Assembly (NCBI RefSeq): GCF_002979515.1
Contig: NZ_PCPA01000014.1
Span: 25,229-89,228 of the forward strand
Length of the DNA: 64,000 nucleotides
Reading direction: 5' to 3'
From: Microbacterium sp. MYb54
Lineage (GTDB): Bacteria; Actinomycetota; Actinomycetes; Actinomycetales; Microbacteriaceae
Shown: one piece after another, positions 34,952 through 44,826 of the stretch
Position numbering within the stretch: position 1 is the first letter of the stretch
How the letters are laid out: the number at the start of each line of letters is the position of its first letter
The notes under the pieces: model-generated
Databases searched by the model: none
The model's input: only the letters and a program-made list of their open reading frames with translations
What the model was told of the DNA's origin: nothing
Position numbers and translations under genes: made by a program

Positions 34952-36612
34952 GCCTCACGTCGCCGAACCGGGGATATCCGCTCGAACGTCTCGAGGGGAG
35001 CAGCGGCTCCATGGCATATTGGAGCAACCTCTTCACGCGCGTGGCCGACCGGCTCGGCGATCTGCGCACCGCCGCGCACTCCGCGCATGAGCTCCCCGGG
35101 GTCGGTCGCTCGGTCACAGCGGTGCGCGCGGACGCCAATGACCTGGCCGCCACGCTCCCCAGCGACATAGCCGAGGCGCAACTACTCGCCGGCGTTCTGC
35201 AGCGCTATGCCGACGCCTTCGACCTGCACGCGAAGCCCGCCAACGATCTGATCGATGACATCGAGACCGCTCATGCGAAGTGGTCGCGGCTTGATCTCGC
35301 CGCCGATCATGCGGGTCGTGCAGCCATGGCTGCCGCCTACGGCGACGATCAGGCCGAGATCGATGACTCGAACGATGCCGTGTCGGAGGCGATCGGCGAG
35401 CGGGAGGCGGCAAAAGACGCACTCGACGAGCTCTGGGCCGAGTACGAGCGCTGCTACGGAGATTGGGATGCCGCGTACGCTGTCGCCCTCTCGGAGCTCG
35501 CCGGCGCGAGCGGCGCGGCGTTGACGAACGAGGCGCGCGACTTCCTCGACGCTCTCCTCGCCGCGACGAGTCCGGAAGAGGTCGCTCGCCTCTGGCTCGA
35601 GAACCCCGAGTTGCAGCAGGAACTCGCTGGTAGCCATCCCGCGATCATTGGCAACCTCGACGGCATCCCCTGGGACGTGCGGGCGGCGGTCAATGCCGCG
35701 CGGCTGGACGAATTGCTCGAGACCGAGCCCGAGGGGCCGCACCGCGACGACCTTCTCGCGATCCGGACCGCGCTCAAGAGAGGTGGCGTCCCTGCTCCGA
35801 ATCTCATCACCTTCGATCCGGACGGTTCGGAGCAGGTGACCGCGGCGATCGCTTACGGCGACCTGTCGACGGCGTCGGAGATCAACACCCTCATCCCGGG
35901 GATGAACGGCAATGTCCACGATCTGCAGGCTTGGGGCGAGTCGGCGAAGGCGCTCAACTCCTCGGTCGGTCCAGGATCCGCGACCGTCGTCTGGTTCGGT
36001 TACGACACGCCTGGATTCTTCGAGGAGCCCGCGATGGATCGGGCGCAGGACGGTGCGGCGTCGCTGCGCTCGTATCTGCTCGCCGTGCGCGCGCTCTCGC
36101 CCACGGCAGATGTCAACGTGATCGCGCATTCGTATGGCAGTACAACCGCAGCTCTCGCGATCGGTTCGCAGCCCGATGGCCTCGGAGTCACCTCGTTCGT
36201 CGCGGTCGGCTCCGCCGGCTTCCCGAACGATCCGATCGTGGTCGAGAACCTGACCAACGGCAAGCCGCCGCAGATCTACGCGACGATCTCGGAAGACGAT
36301 GCCGTCGCTCGTGTCGGTCGCGGCACCGCTCCCGAGCATCCTGTCAGCCCCGAGCGTCTGCCTGGGACTACCGTGTTCGACAGCGATGGTGGCGTGAGTG
36401 CATCCGGGGAGAGCCTTCCGGCTGCGACCGGACACGACGCTCTCGGTCCCGGTGCATACCTCGAACAGGGTTCTGAATCGTTCTACAACGTGTCGGAGAT
36501 CATTCAGACAGCACAGCCCGGCACCGAGCGCGGGGGCGAGGGCAGTACCCAGGGCTTCTGGGATGCGAACAACTGGTGGATCAGCGATGAGTATGCTCTC
36601 ATCGACTTCTGA
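34948..36612 (+). CDS. Putative type VII effector: helical N-terminus plus DUF1023-type alpha/beta hydrolase
   Basis: This 554-residue protein starts at GTG 34948 (overlap with previous stop). Residues 1-200 are helical and resemble the WXG/PE-like front end of secreted hydrolases. The rest is a DUF1023 alpha/beta hydrolase: NTLIPGMNGNVHDLQAWGE, VVWFGYDTPGF, nucleophile VIAHSYGS (Ser395), VAVGSAGFPNDP, and a late His in ATGHDALGPGAYL. No signal peptide or clear membrane span is present, so export would depend on the type VII pathway. The substrate is unknown; lipid or cell-wall ester hydrolysis is plausible. Two lipoprotein genes follow. Confidence 0.78.
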   Translation: MSLTSPNRGYPLERLEGSSGSMAYWSNLFTRVADRLGDLRTAAHSAHELPGVGRSVTAVRADANDLAATLPSDIAEAQLLAGVLQRYADAFDLHAKPANDLIDDIETAHAKWSRLDLAADHAGRAAMAAAYGDDQAEIDDSNDAVSEAIGEREAAKDALDELWAEYERCYGDWDAAYAVALSELAGASGAALTNEARDFLDALLAATSPEEVARLWLENPELQQELAGSHPAIIGNLDGIPWDVRAAVNAARLDELLETEPEGPHRDDLLAIRTALKRGGVPAPNLITFDPDGSEQVTAAIAYGDLSTASEINTLIPGMNGNVHDLQAWGESAKALNSSVGPGSATVVWFGYDTPGFFEEPAMDRAQDGAASLRSYLLAVRALSPTADVNVIAHSYGSTTAALAIGSQPDGLGVTSFVAVGSAGFPNDPIVVENLTNGKPPQIYATISEDDAVARVGRGTAPEHPVSPERLPGTTVFDSDGGVSASGESLPAATGHDALGPGAYLEQGSESFYNVSEIIQTAQPGTERGGEGSTQGFWDANNWWISDEYALIDF

Positions 36613-36628
36613 GCGGATAGGACTGCGA

Positions 36629-37333
36629 ATGCGCCGTAGATGGCAGCGCGGAGTGATGGCGGCAGCGGCCGTCGGATTGGTGATGACGATGACGGGCTGC
36701 GGGACCACGGCAGCGCCTGAGGGCGATGCGCTGTATCGCGACGGTGAGAAGAACTACGTCGCCTACTCCACGGTCATGCACTCCGTGATCATGGCAATTC
36801 ATGAGGGCGAATGGGTGGTGGATCAGGGCTCTTTCGGCGCTTCGCCGATTCCCTGCCGCATCAACGGCGAGGTGTCGGGGTACACGTTCTCCTGGGCACG
36901 TGTGCTCGAGCCCACCGAGGAGATCGATGTTGACGCGGTCGTCGCCGCAGCGACGACTGCGTTCGAGGAAGCCGGGGTGGAGGCGAGCACCGCGACGTTC
37001 GGCGAGGGCGATCGGCAGGAGGTGAATGTCATCGGCACCGGTGGCGATGTCGGTCGTGGTGTCGTGACGATCCGGCCCGGTCGGAACCAGATCTCGGCGT
37101 CGGCGACGCCGGGGTGCATCCCAGGCGATGCGGCCGACCTCTCCGACATGGTCTTCGGTGGTGAGCTGTCCGAGGGCGAATCGCTGCGTTTCCCTGCGTT
37201 CGAAGGGCCGGACTGGCAGCCGCGGTTCTACTTCCCCGAGGGGGGGAGCCCGGTGTACTACAACGAAGACGGCACGCCGGTCGATCCGCAGCCGACCCAG
37301 ACCAAGTTCCCCGTGGCGCCTTACGGCGACTGA
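36629..37333 (+). CDS. Lipoprotein A of a paralogous pair
   Basis: This 234-residue lipoprotein starts at ATG 36629. The signal MAAAAVGLVMTMTGC ends in lipobox TMTGC. The mature part begins LYRDGEKNYVAYSTVMHSV and contains GEWVVDQGSFG, a Cys (PIPCR), a VDAVVAAATTAFEEAG helix and TPGCIPGD. The protein at 37409 has the same order of elements, including the two Cys positions. The genes lie 16 and 796 nt after the hydrolase stop. A surface immunity or inhibitor role for the hydrolase is inferred; the fold is unassigned. Confidence 0.75.
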   Translation: MRRRWQRGVMAAAAVGLVMTMTGCGTTAAPEGDALYRDGEKNYVAYSTVMHSVIMAIHEGEWVVDQGSFGASPIPCRINGEVSGYTFSWARVLEPTEEIDVDAVVAAATTAFEEAGVEASTATFGEGDRQEVNVIGTGGDVGRGVVTIRPGRNQISASATPGCIPGDAADLSDMVFGGELSEGESLRFPAFEGPDWQPRFYFPEGGSPVYYNEDGTPVDPQPTQTKFPVAPYGD

Positions 37334-37408
37334 GGCGCAGCGGGCAGCGATGACATGGCGGACCGTTGAGATGAGCAGGAGCGAGGATGCGGGAGGCAGG
37401 GGTCACGG

Positions 37409-38053
37409 ATGAAGAAGCGCTGGCAGATGCTTGCGGCGACGGCGGTGTTGGCACTCGCCCTCCCGGGATGCGCGGGTGGAGACGGGCGGGCGACGCACAC
37501 AGGCGATGAGCTGGTGGCTCAGGCCGAGCAGCACTACCTCGACTACCGGGGCGTGACGAATGACGTGCAGGCGCTGATCTTCGACGGTCCGTGGTCGGCG
37601 GAGATCGGTACCTTTGGAATGCAGCCGTCGGGGGCGGGATGCCCGGACGGCTCGTACAAGTTCGACCTCGCCCGATCGACCGGGGTGGATCCGGCCGAGC
37701 ACTCGGCACTGAGCGAGTCGGTGCGGGAACACCTCACCGACGCGGGTTACGACGTCGAGGGACAGGAACTCGGATCGGGCGAGTCGAAGTCGACCGACGT
37801 GATCGTGCGGAAGCAGGGTGACTTCTCGTTGCTGATGGTGACTTTCATCGCGAACGGTTCCGTGTCGGTCACGGCGACGACCAAGTGCTGGCCGGGAGAT
37901 CGCTACGAACTGGGCGACCAGCTGTTCGGCGATGCCAACCTCTCGGAAGGATATCTTCCGCGCGAGGAGTCGCCGAGCGATCCGCTGTTCTTCGGTGTGA
38001 CGCCGGGTGAGCCGGCCTTCGGTCCGACGCCGAAGCCCACCACGACGCCGTAG
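37409..38053 (+). CDS. Lipoprotein B of a paralogous pair
   Basis: This 214-residue lipoprotein starts at ATG 37409 with signal MKKRWQMLAATAVLALALPGC (lipobox ALPGC, Cys21). It aligns by eye with lipoprotein A: GPWSAEIGTFG with GEWVVDQGSFG, GAGCPDG with the first Cys region, ALSESVREHLTDAGYDVE with the helix, and TKCWPGD with TPGCIPGD, followed by QLFGDANLSEG against MVFGGELSEG. The pair probably arose by tandem duplication. A Pro/Thr-rich tail ends the protein. It converges on the gene at 38074. Confidence 0.75.
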   Translation: MKKRWQMLAATAVLALALPGCAGGDGRATHTGDELVAQAEQHYLDYRGVTNDVQALIFDGPWSAEIGTFGMQPSGAGCPDGSYKFDLARSTGVDPAEHSALSESVREHLTDAGYDVEGQELGSGESKSTDVIVRKQGDFSLLMVTFIANGSVSVTATTKCWPGDRYELGDQLFGDANLSEGYLPREESPSDPLFFGVTPGEPAFGPTPKPTTTP

Positions 38054-38073
38054 CGTCTGCGCGCGGGCCGGCG

Positions 38074-38550
38074 TCAGCGCGCGGCGGCAGCGTCGGCCAG
38101 GTGTCGGGCGTCGTGGCCCAGGACCTTCACGATGATGCCGTGGCGGCGCAGCTCGGAGACCGTGCGGGCACCCTCATCGGCGTCGCGGCCGAGAGCGTTG
38201 ATGTTCACGACCACCAGCACGTCGCCGTGCTTGAGGGTCGAGATGAGACGCGCGAGGCGGTCGTTCCAGCTCTCCAGGATGTCGGGCGCCGGGTGACGGA
38301 ATCCCTCGATCGGCACTCCGAAACGGGTGAGGTCGTCGCGCTGCTCGACGACCGACGGCATTCCTTCGCGTGCGACGACGAGACCGACCAGGCGTGAGCC
38401 GTCGGGGCGTGCGGTCCAGAAGTTGCGGTTCTGCTGCAGTTCGGTGAAGCACTTCGGGCACGTCGCCGCGTCGTGCGGCAGGTGAAGGGGGCTCGTCAGA
38501 GCCTCTTCGACCGATGCCGTGGTCTTCGTGGGATCAATCGTCTCGCTCAT
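38074..38550 (-). CDS. Small protein with resolvase-like C-terminal part, probably not a recombinase
   Basis: This 158-residue protein has CPKCF (one Cys pair) after an acidic N-terminus and then LVGLVVAREGM. Its C-terminal part, HGDVLVVVNINALGRDADEGARTVSELRRHGIIVKVLG, resembles the serine-resolvase fold region (ARLDRLGRS-type). The N-terminal catalytic Ser motif of serine recombinases is not seen, and there is no C-terminal DNA-binding domain. Likely a domesticated resolvase-fold protein of unknown role rather than part of a mobile element. It lies beside mdh on the same strand with a 54-bp gap. Confidence 0.6.
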   Translation of the reverse strand: MSETIDPTKTTASVEEALTSPLHLPHDAATCPKCFTELQQNRNFWTARPDGSRLVGLVVAREGMPSVVEQRDDLTRFGVPIEGFRHPAPDILESWNDRLARLISTLKHGDVLVVVNINALGRDADEGARTVSELRRHGIIVKVLGHDARHLADAAAAR

Positions 38551-38604
38551 CGCGCACCTCCGGCATCCATTCTGCCCTGTCGTCGTGCGCAGCGGTGACC
38601 GGAT

Positions 38605-39603
<999 letters not shown>

Positions 39604-39612
39604 CTACGTCCG

Positions 39613-39640
39613 TTCGACATGCTTCTGCTCGGAGTAATCT
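39613..39640 (+). promoter_or_regulatory. Promoter of the zinc metallopeptidase gene (leaderless start)
   Basis: TTCGAC (39613-39618) and TAATCT (39635-39640) are 16 bp apart. The expected first transcribed base coincides with ATG 39647, so the mRNA is probably leaderless, in line with the absence of a Shine-Dalgarno sequence. Confidence 0.55.
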
Positions 39641-39646
39641 CGACGC

Positions 39647-40531
39647 ATGACCTTCAATCCCGATGCCGACATCTCGGGCAACACCACGCGTCGACGCGGA
39701 CGCACGGCGGCCATCGCGGGCGGCGCCGGCGTGGGTGTGCTCGGCATCATCGCGCTCATCGCCGGACCGCTGCTCGGCATCGATCTGACCGGGTTGCTGG
39801 GCGGCGGAGCGCCGTCCGGGGGCAACGAGCCGGCTGGCGGATCAGCGCTCGAGAATTGCGACACCGGCGCCGACGCGAACGCGAACGTGGACTGCCGGAT
39901 GGGCGGGGCGCAGCTCGCGCTCGATGCGTTCTGGTCCGACAACGTCGAGGGCTACCGTGCGCCGCAGATGATCGTGGTCGAAGGATCGACGCCCACGCAA
40001 TGCGGCACGGCATCCAACGCGGTGGGACCGTTCTACTGCCCGCCCGAGGAAGGGGTCTACGTCGACCCCACGTTCTTCCAGCTCATGCAGCAGCAGTTCG
40101 GTGCCTCCGCCGGCAACCTCGCGCAGCTCTACATCGTGGGCCATGAGTGGGGCCACCACATCCAGAACATCACCGGCGACATGGACAAGTACCCGAACAA
40201 CGGGACGGGTCCGGGCAGCAACGGTGTGCGGATCGAGCTGCAGGCCGACTGTTACGCCGGGGCCTGGCTCGGTCGCATGACCGAGCAGGAAGATGCGGAC
40301 GGCGACCCTTATCTGCTCAAGCCGACGGAGACCGAGATCGAAGATGCTCTGAACGCGGCTTCGGCGGTCGGCGATGACCACATCCAGGAGCAGTCCGGGT
40401 TCTCGAATCCGGAGAGCTGGACCCACGGCTCCAGCGAACAGCGCACGCGCTGGTTCGCCGAGGGCTATCAGAACGGACTGGGCGTCTGCGGGCAGGTGCT
40501 GACGCTTCCCGCCGCGCAGCTGGATCCGTGA
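39647..40531 (+). CDS. Membrane-anchored neutral zinc metallopeptidase (YpfJ family)
   Basis: This 294-residue protein has an Arg-rich N-terminus, one membrane helix (about residues 22-46, AAIAGGAGVGVLGIIALIAG) and an extracytoplasmic peptidase domain. The domain includes the zinc motif GHEWGHHIQN (HExxH) and a downstream ELQADCYAGAW that supplies the third ligand. Length and motifs fit the YpfJ/putative neutral zinc metallopeptidase family. Substrates are unknown. It is a single gene. Confidence 0.92.
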   Translation: MTFNPDADISGNTTRRRGRTAAIAGGAGVGVLGIIALIAGPLLGIDLTGLLGGGAPSGGNEPAGGSALENCDTGADANANVDCRMGGAQLALDAFWSDNVEGYRAPQMIVVEGSTPTQCGTASNAVGPFYCPPEEGVYVDPTFFQLMQQQFGASAGNLAQLYIVGHEWGHHIQNITGDMDKYPNNGTGPGSNGVRIELQADCYAGAWLGRMTEQEDADGDPYLLKPTETEIEDALNAASAVGDDHIQEQSGFSNPESWTHGSSEQRTRWFAEGYQNGLGVCGQVLTLPAAQLDP

Positions 40532-40600
40532 TCCCGGCGGAGGAGCGGAACGTCCGTTACCGTTGACGAAGTAGTCAGCACGACGGCTGGGGGGCCGAAG

Positions 40601-41575
40601 ATGAAGAAGACGGATGCACTGTATCCACCGATCGAACCGTATGAGACCGGGGAGCTGCTCGTCGGCGACGGCCACCGCGTCTACTGGGAGGTCAGCGGCA
40701 ACCCCGACGGCAAGCCGGTGGTGTTCCTCCACGGGGGCCCGGGCAGCGGGACATCGCCCTGGCAGCGGCAGTTCTTCGACCCGAAGCGCTACCGCATCGT
40801 GCTGTTCGATCAGCGCGGGTGCGGGCGCAGCACACCGAACGCGAGCGTGCCCGACGCCGACTTCCGACACATCACGACGGCGCATCTGATCGCCGACATC
40901 GAACTGCTGCGCAAGAACCTCGGCATCGAGAAGTGGCAGGTCTTCGGTGGATCGTGGGGCAGCGCCCTGGCGCTCGCCTACTCGCAGGCGCATCCGGATG
41001 CCGTGACCGAGCTGGTGCTGCGGGGGATCTTCACGCTGCGCCGTGTCGAGCTCGAGTGGTTCTACGAGGGCGGTGCCGCGGCGCTGTTTCCTGACCTCTG
41101 GGAGGGGTTCATCGCGCAGATCCCGGTGCTGGAGCGCTCGCACATGATCGAGGCGTACCACCGGCGGCTGTTCGACCCCGACCCCGCTGTGCATGTGCCG
41201 GCAGCGGTCGCCTGGTCGACGTGGGAGGCCTCGACCGTCACGCTGACGCCGAATGAGGCGCAGATCGAGGCGATGTCCGACCCCGAGAAGGCCACGGCGT
41301 TCGCGCGCATCGAGAACCACTTCTTCGTCAACCGCGGCTGGTGGGAAGAGGGGCAACTGATCGCCGGTGTCGACGCCATCCGTCACATCCCGACGGTCAT
41401 CGTGCAGGGGCGGCACGATGTCGCGACGCCGATGATGACGGCGTGGGACCTGCATCGTGCGTGGCCGGAGGCGGAGTTCGTCGTGATCGACGACGCCGGT
41501 CACGCGGCCACCGAGCCCGGCACGCAGAAGGCGCTCCGGGCAGCGACCGACAGGTTCGCACGCGCCGCGCGCTGA
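40601..41575 (+). CDS. pip: Prolyl aminopeptidase
   Basis: This 324-residue cytoplasmic alpha/beta hydrolase removes N-terminal proline from peptides. Family marks are FLHGGPGSGTSPWQRQFFDP, DQRGCGRSTPNA, nucleophile GGSWGSALALAY, the Glu-rich cap region and GRHDVATP with DDAGHAATEP supplying Asp and His. Length matches proline iminopeptidase (about 310-320). GGGGGGCCGAAG precedes ATG 40601. It converges with the aldehyde dehydrogenase gene. Confidence 0.95.
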   Translation: MKKTDALYPPIEPYETGELLVGDGHRVYWEVSGNPDGKPVVFLHGGPGSGTSPWQRQFFDPKRYRIVLFDQRGCGRSTPNASVPDADFRHITTAHLIADIELLRKNLGIEKWQVFGGSWGSALALAYSQAHPDAVTELVLRGIFTLRRVELEWFYEGGAAALFPDLWEGFIAQIPVLERSHMIEAYHRRLFDPDPAVHVPAAVAWSTWEASTVTLTPNEAQIEAMSDPEKATAFARIENHFFVNRGWWEEGQLIAGVDAIRHIPTVIVQGRHDVATPMMTAWDLHRAWPEAEFVVIDDAGHAATEPGTQKALRAATDRFARAAR

Positions 41576-41578
41576 CCG

Positions 41579-43375
41579 TCAGGCCCGCAGCGCCTTCGTC
41601 AGCGTCTTGAGGAGACCCACGACGTTGCCGTCCACCCGGTAGCGCGTCAGCCCCTCGCTCACGGCTGCCCCGGTGCGTGCCGAGACGAACCACGGTGGCT
41701 TCGGCAGGATCGTGAAGCGCCCGCCGCCGTTCGCGATCGGCAGCGACCGCGGGAGCGGACGGAACGGGCCGTGGAGCACCGAGCGCTCGACCCCGTCGAG
41801 CAGAAGCGCGTTGTGCACGACGCCGATGCCGCTGCCCACGTCGTCGATCGTTCCGCCGGGGAAAGCGCCCCACGTGAGGGTGGGAGTGATGAATGCGAAC
41901 GCCGTCCAGCTGTTGATCGCGATGGAACCGTAGCGGAGCGCGGCGATCGCCCGTTCGAAACCCGCGCCGAGCGATTTCTCGGTCGCGGGGTCGATCAGCA
42001 GGTTCGCGCCGAGGGTGCCCTGGAGCTTGTCGTTCGCGTGGGCCACGGCCGCATCCAGGAAATCCTGACCAGTGCCTGGCACGGTGACGACGCCGAGCAC
42101 GGGAGAGAAGTACTCGGTGGTCTCGAGTGCTGTCGGGTCGTCGTCGGCATTGATCTCGACGAGCAGTCGGTCGCCCAGCACGAGCGCATCCGGGTATGCG
42201 TCGGTCGCCAGCTCCATGCGCGAGGGGGAGCCCGGGTACCAGATCGGACGCTCCGGGGCGTTGGCATAGGCGCGGCGCAACGCGGCGCGGAAGGCATCGG
42301 CCTGATCCCAGTCGGACGACATGATGACGACTTGGCCGGCGATGCAGTTGTGGCCGCCGTTCTGCAGCCGCATGGTCGCGACATGTTCAGCCTGGTAAGT
42401 GATGTCGGCGTCCGTCCACGCTCCGGGCACGACGATGATGGGGGAGACGCCGCCGAGTTCGGCCGTGATCGGCTTCTTGAGCTGCGGCCGGTTCTCGCGC
42501 CGGCGTCGCTTCGTGGCGGCGGCGCCCTCGCCCTTGGACGGGCCCCACACGATGGTGTCGAAGGTCGCCGCCGAGCCGGTGATGTGCACGTGCACGAGTC
42601 CGGGATGACCGGTGAGGTAGGCGCCGACCGCCGGCCCGCCGCGGACGATGCGCAGGAAACCGGGCTCGATGAGCGGAGCGAGCGCACGCTTGTACACCGG
42701 CACCAGGGAGTCCTGCGTGGGGTTCACCTTGAGCAGCGCGGTGCGGTTGTGGGCCAGCAGCTCGTAGAGCACGTCGAGCACCGGGATGGAGGTCACGTTC
42801 CCCGCGCCGAGCACGAGCCCGACGCCGCCGGACTCGGTGGGCGTGCGCTGGGCGAGGCCGGCGGATGCGCGCGCGGCACTGGGCGTGATGCCCGGCTCCA
42901 ACCAGACCTCACCCGTGAAACCGGAGAGAAGGAACTTGTCAATCCCGGTCAGCGGGAACGCGTGCACCCTGGTGCGTCCACCGGGAGCACGGTCGACCGT
43001 GATGCCGTCGAGTGGGTTGGCGCCGCTCGCGAGGCGGGAGAGGGTTTCGATGTAGGCGTCGAGCGCGCCGATCACGCTGTACGGTCCGCTGAGCCATTCC
43101 TCGCCGCGCAGCGGGTGCTTCGCGTCGAGGCCCTTCGAGGCTGCAGCCGTGCTCGCCCAGTCTTCCGCGGTCGCGGCGACGCTCGTGCGCACTGCCCGCA
43201 GCAGGGTCACTCGCTGGGCGACCGTGAGGGCGGTCCAGGTACGTGCCCCGATCTGCAGGGCATCGACCGCCGTGTCGAGTCGCTCTCGTTCACCTTCGTC
43301 CAGCGCCGGGGATTCAGCCTTCGGCGCGGGCTTCGCGGTCGTGGCGGGGCTGGCGGATGTGCTCGCAGAAGTCAT
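41579..43375 (-). CDS. Aldehyde dehydrogenase family protein
   Basis: This 598-residue protein starts at the ATG at 43375, with AAGGAG 8 nt upstream; longer in-frame extensions would overlap the MFS gene. The ALDH fold is indicated by LVLGAGNVTSIPVLDVLYEL (NAD site), HITGSAATFDTIVWG, the active-site Glu in ITAELGGVSPIIV, the catalytic Cys in NGGHNCIAGQVVI and TEYFSPVLGVV. An Ala/Pro-rich N-terminal stretch of about 25 residues is unusual. Substrate not predictable. It follows the GPH transporter by 28 bp and is probably cotranscribed. Confidence 0.88.
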   Translation of the reverse strand: MTSASTSASPATTAKPAPKAESPALDEGERERLDTAVDALQIGARTWTALTVAQRVTLLRAVRTSVAATAEDWASTAAASKGLDAKHPLRGEEWLSGPYSVIGALDAYIETLSRLASGANPLDGITVDRAPGGRTRVHAFPLTGIDKFLLSGFTGEVWLEPGITPSAARASAGLAQRTPTESGGVGLVLGAGNVTSIPVLDVLYELLAHNRTALLKVNPTQDSLVPVYKRALAPLIEPGFLRIVRGGPAVGAYLTGHPGLVHVHITGSAATFDTIVWGPSKGEGAAATKRRRRENRPQLKKPITAELGGVSPIIVVPGAWTDADITYQAEHVATMRLQNGGHNCIAGQVVIMSSDWDQADAFRAALRRAYANAPERPIWYPGSPSRMELATDAYPDALVLGDRLLVEINADDDPTALETTEYFSPVLGVVTVPGTGQDFLDAAVAHANDKLQGTLGANLLIDPATEKSLGAGFERAIAALRYGSIAINSWTAFAFITPTLTWGAFPGGTIDDVGSGIGVVHNALLLDGVERSVLHGPFRPLPRSLPIANGGGRFTILPKPPWFVSARTGAAVSEGLTRYRVDGNVVGLLKTLTKALRA

Positions 43376-43403
43376 CGGCGTCTCCTTCGGACGGGATCCC
43401 AGC

Positions 43404-44795
43404 TTAGGCGTCGGAGCTTGCGAAGGCGTCGATGTCGTCACGGCGCAGACGGTAACGGCGAAGGGTCAGCAGGCTGGCGGCCATCAGCACGGCGGGCAGG
43501 ATGCTGAAGCTGAGCACGATGCCGGTGACGGCTGCCTCGGGCTGCTCGACCGTGGCGCCGGCGACGGTCGAGACGTAGCCGGTCATCGCGAGCGTGAGCG
43601 ACACCGCGGTCGCGCCGAGTGCGAAGCCGACCGTCTCTCCCGCGGTCCAGATGCCGGTGAAGGTACCGGCCTGGCCGGGCCCGCTGGTGCGCTCGTCGTG
43701 GGAGATGACATCGGGCAGCATGGCCATCGGCAGTGACTGGAGTCCCGCGTAGGCGATGCCGGCGACCGCGACCGAGACGTAGATCCAGGCACCGGGCGTC
43801 CAGACGGCGAAGATGAGCGATGCCGCAGCTGCCGTGAAGAGGATGCTGGCCATCGCGAACGCCCGCTCCTTGCCGACCCGTCGAGCGATGACGGTCCACC
43901 CCGGAGTGGCGAGCAGCGCCGGACCCACGAGTGCGACGAAGACGAAGGTCACGGCGTCTTCGGAGCGCAGCACCCAGGTCGCCACATACTGGGCGCCGGC
44001 GAGCATCGTTCCCGTCGCGAGCGCCTGCAGCACGAAGGTGCCCAGCAGCGCTCGGAACGGCTGGCTGCGTCCGAGCGCACGGAAGCCCGACATGTACTGA
44101 TCGCGCCAGGTGGAGGAGACGGCCGCGGCAGTGGCTGTCGCGGTGCCTCGTGCCGCGACTTCTGCGGTTCTCGATGCGATCAGCATCCCGATGCCGATCA
44201 CCAGACCCGAGGCGATACCCATCAGGAGGTAACCCATGACGGGATCGTCACCGGCGTTGCGCAACGCCGGGCCGCCGGCACCGAAGAGCAGGATCGACGC
44301 GGTGAGCACGACGACCCGCCACCCGAGCAGGCGCGTGCGTTCGTCGTAGCTGCTCGTCAGTTCCGCCGGGAGCGCGACGTACGGCACCTGGAAGAGACTG
44401 AAGGCCGTCGCGGTCGCGAGGAACGCCAGCAGCACGCAGATCGCGCCGGCGACGGGCCCCCAGGACGGAGGGACTGCGAAGGTGAGGGCGAAGAACAGCG
44501 GCAGTGCCAGCGCGCCGGTCACCATGAACCCGCGGCGTGACCCCGTGCGTGCGAGCTGACGATCCGAGGCGGCGCCGATCAGCGGGTCGATCAGCACGTC
44601 CCAGATCTTCGCTGCCGTGACGATGAGTCCAGCTGCGAGCGCGGCAACCCCGAGGTTGTCCGTGAGGAAGTACGTCAGCACGAGCCCGGGCAGCGTGGCA
44701 TAGCCGCCGGTCCCGAGCGAGCCGATCGCATACAGCAGGATCGTGCGCGGAGAAAGGCGGACGGATGCTCGTTCGGGCCGAGCCTCGGTGCTCAT
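43404..44795 (-). CDS. GPH-type (glycoside-pentoside-hexuronide) cation symporter, MFS superfamily
   Basis: This 463-residue transporter has twelve predicted membrane helices. GPH marks include the N-terminal GSLGTGGYATLPGLVLTYFLTDNLG, the motif KIWDVLIDPLIGAASDR after helix 2, and QVPYVALPAELTSSYDERTRLLGWR between helices 4 and 5. The family imports sugars or glycosides with a cation. The solute cannot be read. The ALDH gene downstream might process a related compound, but this is only proximity. Confidence 0.9.
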   Translation of the reverse strand: MSTEARPERASVRLSPRTILLYAIGSLGTGGYATLPGLVLTYFLTDNLGVAALAAGLIVTAAKIWDVLIDPLIGAASDRQLARTGSRRGFMVTGALALPLFFALTFAVPPSWGPVAGAICVLLAFLATATAFSLFQVPYVALPAELTSSYDERTRLLGWRVVVLTASILLFGAGGPALRNAGDDPVMGYLLMGIASGLVIGIGMLIASRTAEVAARGTATATAAAVSSTWRDQYMSGFRALGRSQPFRALLGTFVLQALATGTMLAGAQYVATWVLRSEDAVTFVFVALVGPALLATPGWTVIARRVGKERAFAMASILFTAAAASLIFAVWTPGAWIYVSVAVAGIAYAGLQSLPMAMLPDVISHDERTSGPGQAGTFTGIWTAGETVGFALGATAVSLTLAMTGYVSTVAGATVEQPEAAVTGIVLSFSILPAVLMAASLLTLRRYRLRRDDIDAFASSDA

Positions 44796-44826
44796 CGCGC
44801 CAGTGTAGCGGCGCGATGCCGACGGA

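Noticed and set aside
38074..38550. Serine recombinase indicating a mobile element
   Set aside because: No catalytic Ser motif, no DNA-binding domain, and no terminal repeats or integration signs around mdh.
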